Assembly: GCA_902766835.1 (NCBI GenBank)
Contig: CACXFC010000036.1
Location: 1 to 32,127 of the forward strand
Source of the DNA: an uncultured Coriobacteriaceae bacterium
GTDB lineage: Bacteria; Actinomycetota; Coriobacteriia; Coriobacteriales; Atopobiaceae
Direction: 5' to 3'
Length of the DNA stretch: 32,127 nucleotides
Below, piece after piece: positions 1-5,465 of this stretch (the stretch's first letter is position 1; every line of letters begins with the position of its first letter). The position numbers and the translations under genes were made by a program. The notes below the pieces were generated by a model. The model ran no database searches. It was not told the DNA's origin and was given only the letters and a program-made list of their open reading frames with translations.

Positions 1-123
1 CGCTCATCCAGTCGATCAAGCGGGCGTCGAGGGGCTTCAGGAACGTCGAGTACTTCACGACGATGATCTTCCTCAGGCTGGGAGGGCCTCACGTTCGCCG
101 CCGCCGCTTGCTCGCCCGCCTAG
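1..123 (+). pseudogene. ISL3-family transposase, C-terminal fragment, probable frameshift
   Basis: Reading from base 3, the frame gives LIQSIKRASRGFRNVEYF and then TTMIFLRLGG. The K-R-x-x-R-G-F-R-N pattern followed by an MI(Y/F)LRLG stretch is typical of the C-terminus of ISL3-type (DDE) transposases. In this frame there is then no stop until 482 and the peptide becomes an arginine-rich run, which looks unnatural. Removing one G from the GGG run at 84-86 gives LGGLTFAAAACSPA and a stop at 121-123, just before the inverted repeat, as expected for an intact IS. I infer a single-base insertion (or a sequencing error). Only the last 40 or so residues are visible, so the family call is moderate. 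Confidence 0.55.
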
Positions 124-155
124 CCCGTGCTACCCACCAGAAACCCCGAAGAGCC
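1..155 (+). mobile_element. Right end of an ISL3-like insertion sequence
   Basis: The first 123 bases read as the C-terminal end of a transposase. They are followed by a probable terminal inverted repeat at 131-155, whose reverse complement begins GGCTCTTCGGGGTTTC. From memory, ISL3-family ends begin GG and are rich in CTTCGG, so the two signals agree. The rest of the element lies outside the window to the left. The end of the element abuts the palindromic repeat at 156, which has lost its left arm, so the IS probably inserted into that palindrome. Confidence 0.6.
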
Positions 156-193
156 CTTTTTTGCCCCGCGGGGCAAAAAAGGGCGTGTCCCTT
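156..193. repeat. Palindromic repeat copy 1, left arm lost to the IS
   Basis: The central palindrome CCCTTTTTTGCCCCG and its mirror (154-183) are followed by the right arm GGGCGTGTCCCTT, as in the full copies at 17063, 23407, 27399 and 29829. The left arm (TTAAGGGACACG in the other copies) is absent and replaced by the IS end. The element lies about 25 bases after the stop codon of the minus-strand DUF1232 gene. Confidence 0.85.
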
Positions 194-217
194 GTTGTCG
201 TTGGGAACGCTATGCTG

Positions 218-742
218 CTATACCTGGGCCGGTGCCTCGGGGGTCTGCAGCTCGACGGGCGGCTCGGGAGTCTTCGGCTCTGCGGCGGGCTCCTCAGCGG
301 GTGCCTCGGCCTGGGGCTCGGCGGCCTTCGTCTCGGGGTTCTGCTTCTGGTTGCGCCACTGCTCGAAGGCGTCAAGCTCGGCCTCGTTGATCTTCATGGC
401 AAGGGCAACCACGGCCACGTCGTCGACAATGCCCAGCACGGGGATGTTGTCGTTGATCAGGTCCTTGCTGGTCACCAGGTAGATGACGGCGCTCACGAGC
501 GAGGCCACAACCTTCGGCGAAACCTCGGTGTACTCCTGGGTCACATAGCCCTTCACCATGTCGGCCATCAGAGGAATGCGCTGCAGCGCTGCGGCTGCCG
601 TCTCGGGCAGCTCCTTGACGGTTTGCTCGAGCTGCTTCATCAGCTCGTTGAGCTTGGTGGGATCGGAGAGGTACTCCTGCGCCTCTGCGATACCGTTCTC
701 AATGGCCTGCTGAGCCTTCTCGGGGCTGAACTCCTCGGGCAT
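218..742 (-). CDS. DUF1232 (YkvA-like) family protein
   Basis: This 174-residue protein has a DUF1232-type core around residues 65-120, with the segment DLINDNIPVLGIVDDVAV at 94-111. The family signature is a hydrophobic helix, a D-x-I-P segment, then a G-x-x-D-D loop. Family members are small membrane-associated proteins of unknown role. The N-terminal 60 residues are charged and helical. The C-terminal 40 residues are an acidic Pro/Ala/Glu-rich tail, probably disordered. A good ribosome site (GGAGG, 6-7 bases before ATG) fixes the start. It is divergent from the NUDIX gene, with 131 bases between the two start codons. No specific function can be assigned. Confidence 0.8.
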   Translation of the reverse strand: MPEEFSPEKAQQAIENGIAEAQEYLSDPTKLNELMKQLEQTVKELPETAAAALQRIPLMADMVKGYVTQEYTEVSPKVVASLVSAVIYLVTSKDLINDNIPVLGIVDDVAVVALAMKINEAELDAFEQWRNQKQNPETKAAEPQAEAPAEEPAAEPKTPEPPVELQTPEAPAQV

Positions 743-815
743 GCTATCCTCCTTCGATTGCGATGTACTGCGGGTACAGAACCCTGCGAACTGTCTGATA
801 GTGTAGCGCTGCGCG

Positions 816-821
816 TATACT
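816..821 (+). promoter_or_regulatory. Possible -10 element for the NUDIX gene
   Basis: TATACT matches the sigma-70 -10 consensus at five of six positions and lies 52 bases before the chosen start of the NUDIX gene. No convincing -35 sequence is present 16-18 bases upstream, so the call rests on the hexamer alone. Confidence 0.3.
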
Positions 822-873
822 GTGCCTCAGAAAGCACGTTAAGATGCGGTGAACGGAAGTGCGAGGGGAAGCC

Positions 874-1542
874 ATGACCGATGTGCCCAAGATTGTGCCC
901 GACAAGATTGCCACGCTGGCGCAGACACGCTTCGTGAGCCTGTACGACCTTGCCTACGAGGACGGCTCGCACTACTTTGACGCGTCACGCCGGCAGAAGG
1001 ACGACCTGCTTGCCTGCAAGAGCGAGCGTGAGCTGCGGCGCACGCTGCCCGATGCGGTGAGCTGCTGTTTGGTGTTGGTGACCAACGACGTGGCGCCCCG
1101 CCTGGTCTTGTCGTACGAGTATCGCTATCCCACCGGGCAGTATGTGCTGGGCATCCCCTCGGGTTTGGTCGACGAGGCTGACAAGCAGACCGCAGACCCG
1201 CTCGTGCGTGCCATGCGCCGCGAGATTGCCGAGGAGGTGGGTCTGCATGTGAGCGAGAGCGACCGCATCTGGGTGGTCAACCCCTTCCTCTTCAACAGCC
1301 CGGGCCTTACCGACGAGGCCACGGCGCTGCTGTGTGCCGTGGTGCGCAGGGCGGACGACTCAGGGCTCACCCATGCGGGCTCTGAGGGTACCGAGCGCTT
1401 CGATGGCTTTGAGCTGCTTACCAAGCCACAGGTGGAGGACGTGCTCGAGCGCGGCTACGACCGTCATGGCCACTATTATCCTTTGGTGGCATGGGCAGCC
1501 ATGACCTACTTCGTCACCGACCAGTGGACCAAGATCGGCTAG
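874..1542 (+). CDS. NUDIX hydrolase, ADP-ribose pyrophosphatase-like
   Basis: This is a 222-residue NUDIX hydrolase. The catalytic helix REIAEEVG is at residues 116-123, matching the R-E-x-x-E-E-x-G core that binds the metal and cleaves nucleoside diphosphate-X substrates. The overall size, the preceding IPSGLVDE strand and the tail pattern resemble ADP-ribose/sugar-nucleotide pyrophosphatases, but the substrate cannot be read from the sequence. In the loop before the helix, the usual G-x5-E spacing is lengthened by about five residues and the Glu position is Asp. The ATG at 874 is preceded by GAGGGG at a proper distance; an in-frame GTG at 859 lies upstream but overlaps that ribosome site. 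The gene is convergent with the lipoprotein gene downstream. Confidence 0.87.
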   Translation: MTDVPKIVPDKIATLAQTRFVSLYDLAYEDGSHYFDASRRQKDDLLACKSERELRRTLPDAVSCCLVLVTNDVAPRLVLSYEYRYPTGQYVLGIPSGLVDEADKQTADPLVRAMRREIAEEVGLHVSESDRIWVVNPFLFNSPGLTDEATALLCAVVRRADDSGLTHAGSEGTERFDGFELLTKPQVEDVLERGYDRHGHYYPLVAWAAMTYFVTDQWTKIG

Positions 1543-1553
1543 CTACAAGGCGA

Positions 1554-1580
1554 GCAATTAAGGGCGTGTCCCTTAATTGC
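1554..1580. repeat. Mini-palindrome: internally deleted copy of the palindromic repeat
   Basis: GCAATTAAGGG and its exact reverse complement flank the loop CGTGT. The two outer arms are identical to the outer arms of the 64-68 bp palindromes. The missing middle is what would be lost by deletion between two GGG triplets of a full copy. It lies 12 bases after the NUDIX stop, between two convergent genes, and can form an 11-bp hairpin. There is no U-tract on the plus strand. Confidence 0.8.
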
Positions 1581-1581
1581 C

Positions 1582-1607
1582 AAAATCGCACCTTTGAAGG
1601 GTGTGCG
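1582..1607 (-). terminator. Possible intrinsic terminator of the nucleotidase-like lipoprotein gene
   Basis: On the minus strand just after the stop at 1610, CGCA-(bulge)-CCTT pairs with AAGGTGCG around a short loop and is followed by ATTTTGG. The stem is short and bulged, so this is a moderate call. Confidence 0.4.
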
Positions 1608-1609
1608 GA

Positions 1610-3235
1610 CTAGTTCTGGTCTGGGGCGGGCGCTTCGGGGGCGGGAGCCTCAAGGTAGCGCTCGGGCACCTCGCCCTTGCAGGCGCGGTCGAGGTAGGCA
1701 GAAAGCGCCTTTCCTGCACTTGATCCCACGGCCACAGGATCCTTTGCGCCCTGCGTGAGGGCGTACAGGGGCCCTGCGGGGGCTATAAGACCCTCGCAGG
1801 TGGCAATGACGTAGGTACTGGTGGGGGAGAAGGCAACGCCTCCGACCTTCTCGATGCTGGCTTCTGTAGGCAGGCCGTCCTGGCCGCTCTCGTGCACCAG
1901 CTCAATGCCTGCGATGTAGGGAGTGGCCTCGTGGTAGGTGGGCTGGGCTGCCAGCAGCGGTGCCAATACGGCCTGAAGCTGGGAGCCGCGCACCTCAAGG
2001 GTGCAGAGCTTCGTGGAGACGTGCGGCAGGGCAGCGAGGACGTCCTCGTTGGTGATGCTGCCCTGGGGAAGGGCGGCCTTCAGCTGGCTGGCGGTAAACA
2101 CCGCCGCAACAGGCTTCTCCTTCGAGGATCGATCGGCCTCCCAGAGGATGGCATCGGTTGCGAGTTGGACCAGGCCAGAGGGCGTTGAGCCACTACCGAC
2201 AGATATTGCGCGCTGTGCGGTGGCAACCTCCTTGGCAAGGTGGAGCGAGGCCTCTTGCTCGGTCTGGTTGACCAGCGCCTCAACCTGCTCGTCCTCGCTA
2301 TCCTGCGAGGCGGCGTCGTAGAAGCTCACCGAAAGCTTGCCTGTCTCCCAGGTGATGACCGAGGCACCGGCAAGCTCAGGCGCGGTCTCGACCACAAGCA
2401 TTTTGTCACCCGAGGCGTCCGTTGCGCTGATCTGCTCGGCGCCTCCGGGACTCACGTCCAGAAGCACGTTGATGCCGCTCACACTGCTGGCAAGCCGCTG
2501 CGCGCGCGGCGTCCCCTCGTCGTCGGTACCAAGGTTGGCGAGGCATATGACAAGCCGGCAGCCCTCGGAGCGAAGTTCCGCCACCTGTTCGTGGGCAGTG
2601 TCATTCAGCGTCGCATCGTCTGCGGCAAAGTCGTGCGTGGTGGCGGGCCCCAGCTTTTCGGTGACGTCGGGCGCGCTGAGGCCAAAAACACCAACCTTGC
2701 GTCCGTCGGCCAGCGTGATGACCATGTTCTCCTTCATGGGGGTCTTGGCCTTGGTGGCGGGCTTTACGTTGGCCGAGAGATAGGCGAAGTCCGACTGCGT
2801 GGTGCGCCGCTTGAGCAAATCGAGCCCCAGCGAGAGCTCTGCCTGCCCGAGCGTGAGCGCGTCATAGCCAGCAGCATTCATGAAGGCCACGGGAGCCTCC
2901 CCATCGCTGAGGTTCACCAGCGGCGAGCCAACGAAGGAATTTCCGCTGTCGAGCAGGAGCACTTCGTAGCCCTCGTCCTCCAGCTTGTGTGCGAGCGCGG
3001 CTACCGAAGCTATGCCCATGGAGTCGCCCTGTCGTGCGTACGCGCCGCCAACGCCGCCCGTGTGCACGATGGCAAGCTTGGCAGGGATGACCTGGTTTAC
3101 CGGCGTTGCGGGCTCCTCCTCGTGAATGGAGGTCGTGGAGCAGCCGCACAGAAGCACGGAAACCAGCGCAAGCAGTACAAGGGCTGCCGAAAGCGATGCT
3201 GTGTGGAGGCCAAGGGGTGAGGTGGTGCGTGTCAA
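1610..3235 (-). CDS. Lipoprotein with 5'-nucleotidase fold, metal-binding residues lost
   Basis: This 541-residue exported lipoprotein has a hydrophobic signal ending LLCGC, with lipidation expected at Cys32. It follows the UshA/5'-nucleotidase layout. An N-terminal metallophosphatase-like domain covers roughly residues 53-320, and a 5_nucleotid_C-like domain covers roughly 345-500 (a GSGSTPSGLVQLATDAIL helix, then the LPHVSTKLCTLEVRGSQL region). The metal-site motifs are all altered: the usual TNDxHG is HTGGVGG (58-64), LDxGD is LDSGN (95-99), GNHE is GQAE (130-133), and the later His-containing loops read CLANLG and SPGGAEQ. It is therefore probably not a phosphohydrolase; a surface binding role is an inference. 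The start is TTG, fixed by AAGGAG five bases upstream; the overlapping ATG runs into a stop at once. Confidence 0.8.
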   Translation of the reverse strand: MTRTTSPLGLHTASLSAALVLLALVSVLLCGCSTTSIHEEEPATPVNQVIPAKLAIVHTGGVGGAYARQGDSMGIASVAALAHKLEDEGYEVLLLDSGNSFVGSPLVNLSDGEAPVAFMNAAGYDALTLGQAELSLGLDLLKRRTTQSDFAYLSANVKPATKAKTPMKENMVITLADGRKVGVFGLSAPDVTEKLGPATTHDFAADDATLNDTAHEQVAELRSEGCRLVICLANLGTDDEGTPRAQRLASSVSGINVLLDVSPGGAEQISATDASGDKMLVVETAPELAGASVITWETGKLSVSFYDAASQDSEDEQVEALVNQTEQEASLHLAKEVATAQRAISVGSGSTPSGLVQLATDAILWEADRSSKEKPVAAVFTASQLKAALPQGSITNEDVLAALPHVSTKLCTLEVRGSQLQAVLAPLLAAQPTYHEATPYIAGIELVHESGQDGLPTEASIEKVGGVAFSPTSTYVIATCEGLIAPAGPLYALTQGAKDPVAVGSSAGKALSAYLDRACKGEVPERYLEAPAPEAPAPDQN

Positions 3236-3270
3236 GGCATCTCCTTCGCTAGGGGAGTGAGGTGGGGGTT

Positions 3271-3303
3271 AAGAAGAAGGGCCCTTGCGGTTTGCAAGGG
3301 CCC
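3271..3303 (-). terminator. Intrinsic terminator of the ferredoxin gene
   Basis: A perfect 10-bp stem (GGGCCCTTGC with GCAAGGGCCC, five-base loop) lies at 3279-3303. Read on the minus strand it is followed by TTCTTCTTAA. It sits about 40 bases after the ferredoxin stop and separates it from the lipoprotein gene. Confidence 0.8.
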
Positions 3304-3342
3304 CTGCCATCAGGCTCTGGTTGCCTGAACGAGTGCGAGAAA

Positions 3343-3522
3343 CTAGTCCTCGATCTCGATGGCGCCAACCGGGCAGGCGTCGGCGCAGGCACCGCAACCA
3401 ACGCACTCGTCCGCGTTAGCGGCGGTGGCAACGTCCTCGACCTCGATGACGCCACACGGGCAGGCGTCGGCGCAAGCGCCGCAACCGATGCAAGCATCAG
3501 CGTCGATAATGGGCTTAGACAT
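3343..3522 (-). CDS. 2[4Fe-4S] ferredoxin
   Basis: This 59-residue protein contains two CxxCxxCxxxCP motifs (Cys 11, 14, 17, 21 and Cys 40, 43, 46, 50), the pattern of clostridial-type low-potential ferredoxins carrying two [4Fe-4S] clusters. In this fold each cluster takes three cysteines from one motif and the last from the other. There is one extra cysteine (Cys23) after the first CP. It is a soluble electron carrier for redox enzymes of anaerobic metabolism; its partners are not visible here. The ATG at 3522 follows GGAGAGGGG; a longer reading from 3564 would have no ribosome site. It is monocistronic by its own terminator. Confidence 0.93.
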   Translation of the reverse strand: MSKPIIDADACIGCGACADACPCGVIEVEDVATAANADECVGCGACADACPVGAIEIED

Positions 3523-3699
3523 GTTGAACCCCTCTCCTAGAGTGTTTACAGATTCCCCCTGCAAGGCAGGTTAGCACGCTCCGGCTCCAATAGGAACCAA
3601 AACGGCGACTTTTTCGGATTATTGTTGCGTCTTTGACGGAATTGCGCGGGCGCAAACAGGCGGCCAGCCATCTACCTGCTCGTTTCCAAGACGGCACAA

Positions 3700-3743
3700 A
3701 ACACATCACGCGCCCTGCCAAAGATATGTGCAGGGCGCGTGAT
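3700..3743 (-). terminator. Intrinsic terminator of the lactate permease gene
   Basis: A 14-bp perfect stem (3705-3718 with 3730-3743) with an 11-base loop lies 31 bases after the permease stop. On the minus strand it is followed by GTGTTTTG. The remaining 3523-3699 holds the upstream region of the ferredoxin gene, in which I see a weak TG-n-TAACCT-like -10 on the minus strand near 3570 and nothing else. Confidence 0.75.
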
Positions 3744-3774
3744 AGCGGCGTGGTGTTTTTCCGAAGAGTTGGCG

Positions 3775-5319
3775 CTAGAAGCCAAGCAGGGTTCCCACGT
3801 AGACCTCGATCATCATGAGAATGATGAAACCAAAGGCATACGGGGCGATCTTGCCCATGAGCTCGCCATCTTTGCCCTGAAGATCAACCGCGGCACAGCC
3901 GATGGCGATGTTCTGCGGCGAGAGCATCTTGCCAGCCGAGATGCCCAGCGAGTTGGAGGCCACAAGCCACATGGGGTTGACGCCCAGGGTCTGCGCGGCG
4001 CTGAGCTGCACGTTGCCAAACAGGACCTCGGAGGAGGTGCCCGAACCGGTGACGAAGGTGCCGATGGCGCCCAGAAGCGGTGCGACCAGCGGATAGAGCC
4101 CACCCAGCGAGGTGACGAAGAAGGCGGCGATCGAGCCGATCATGCCCGAGTAGGTCATGATCTTTGCGCAGCCCAGGATGCCCAGCATTGTGAATATGGT
4201 CTTGGACATCTGTACGACTGTGAGGTACAGCACGGCGAAGATCTGGTCGAGGTAGGCGCCCTGCGCGAGGCCACCGACGATGCCGCAGATGAGGATGAGC
4301 ACGCCAGGCGTGTTGATCCACGTGAAGGTGAGCGTGGCATTGGGATCGCCCGCATAGACGTTGACGGTGGTCTTGAAGGGCGCGAGGAAGTTGTAGATCG
4401 GGGCCACCACCTTGGCCGTGCACAGAAGCACGAGGAAGATGAGGATGAACGGCGCCCAGGCGATGACTGCGCCCTGTACGTCGACGTTCATGTGCTTCTT
4501 CAGCACGATCTTGTACTCCTCGGGCACGGGACGCGAGGAGAAGCGGATGGCCACGATGAAGGTAACCACCAGCGAGAGCACGGCACCGGCCACGTCAGCA
4601 AGCTCCGCACCCACGAGCTTGGCCACCAGTACCTGCGGCAGCGCGAAGGTGATGCCGGCGACCAGCGGGATGGGCAGGATGCCCTTCAGCGCCTTGGGGC
4701 CACCGCCCAGCGCCATGACCATGAGCACCGGGCAGGCGATGGCGTAGGGGAGCACCTGCAGGGCCTGGGTGTAGCCCAGCTCCAGCACGTCGAGGCCGGT
4801 CTGGGTGGCAAGCGTGGTGGTGGGGATGCCCACCGAGCCGAACATCGTGGGCACGCCGTTGGCGATGAGGCACACCAGGATGGCCGTGATGGGGTCAATC
4901 TCGAGGGCCACGAGCATGCTTGCCGGGATGGCCACGGCCGTGCCGAAGCCCGCCATGCCCTCCATGAAGTTGCCGAAGCACCAGGCGATGAGCACGGTGA
5001 GGATGCGCTTGTCGGACGAGACCGAGGTCAGCATGGCCTTGATGGTCTCCATGGCGCCCGTCGAGACGCAGAGGTTATAGGTGAAGACCGCGGCGATGAT
5101 GACGATGACGATGGGCCACAGCGCGAACAGGAAACCCTCGAGCGCGGCGGTCACCACGTTGATGGGGGTCATGTGCCAGTAGGTCATGGCCGCCACAACG
5201 GCCACCAGCATGGCCTCGAGGCTCGCCAGCCAAGCCGGCTGCTTAAGGCCGATAAGGGCGATAACCAGCCAAATGATGGGCGTGAGGGCTAAGAGGAATG
5301 GTATGAGCAATTCTGCCAT
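3775..5319 (-). CDS. lctP: L-lactate permease (LctP/LldP family)
   Basis: This 514-residue integral membrane protein has about 12 or more hydrophobic segments over its entire length. The length and landmarks (N-terminal FLLALTPIIWLVIAL, the GMAGFGTAVAIPASML segment, and the SGTSSEVLFGN and NSLGISAGKMLSPQNIAI segments near the C-terminus) identify the LctP family, which imports lactate, and in some cases glycolate, with protons or Na+. The ATG at 5319 is preceded by GAAGGAG. A longer reading from 5367 would add 16 non-hydrophobic residues across that ribosome site, so I reject it. No lactate dehydrogenase genes are adjacent. A 14-bp perfect palindrome lies 42 bases upstream. Confidence 0.92.
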   Translation of the reverse strand: MAELLIPFLLALTPIIWLVIALIGLKQPAWLASLEAMLVAVVAAMTYWHMTPINVVTAALEGFLFALWPIVIVIIAAVFTYNLCVSTGAMETIKAMLTSVSSDKRILTVLIAWCFGNFMEGMAGFGTAVAIPASMLVALEIDPITAILVCLIANGVPTMFGSVGIPTTTLATQTGLDVLELGYTQALQVLPYAIACPVLMVMALGGGPKALKGILPIPLVAGITFALPQVLVAKLVGAELADVAGAVLSLVVTFIVAIRFSSRPVPEEYKIVLKKHMNVDVQGAVIAWAPFILIFLVLLCTAKVVAPIYNFLAPFKTTVNVYAGDPNATLTFTWINTPGVLILICGIVGGLAQGAYLDQIFAVLYLTVVQMSKTIFTMLGILGCAKIMTYSGMIGSIAAFFVTSLGGLYPLVAPLLGAIGTFVTGSGTSSEVLFGNVQLSAAQTLGVNPMWLVASNSLGISAGKMLSPQNIAIGCAAVDLQGKDGELMGKIAPYAFGFIILMMIEVYVGTLLGF

Positions 5320-5360
5320 GGCTTCTCCTTCGTCGAGGGTGCGCACTGTTAAGCATGGTA

Positions 5361-5374
5361 ACCCCATATGGGGT
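5361..5374. promoter_or_regulatory. Perfect palindrome upstream of lctP, possible operator
   Basis: ACCCCATATGGGGT is a perfect 14-bp dyad, 42 bases before the lctP start codon, at the distance where a dimeric regulator could act. No regulator gene is adjacent, and a dyad this short can occur by chance. Confidence 0.3.
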
Positions 5375-5397
5375 ATGCAGGCCGCTCAATATGGATG

Positions 5398-5438
5398 AAA
5401 GGACGGCCGGCCCCGCATTTGTGTCATGCGGGGCCGGC
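5398..5438 (-). terminator. Intrinsic terminator of the RICIN/SGNH gene
   Basis: A 12-bp perfect GC-rich stem (5406-5417 with 5427-5438, nine-base loop) lies 28 bases after the stop of the minus-strand gene. On that strand it is followed by CGTCCTTTCATCC, a modest T-rich stretch. Confidence 0.75.
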
Positions 5439-5465
5439 TGTGAAGGTGCTCTGTGGGTGGGCGCG

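Noticed and set aside
3739-5292. Long plus-strand open frame opposite lctP
   Set aside because: It is rich in His, Asp, Gly and Arg with no hydrophobic or domain pattern. It is the mirror of the permease gene in GC-rich DNA.
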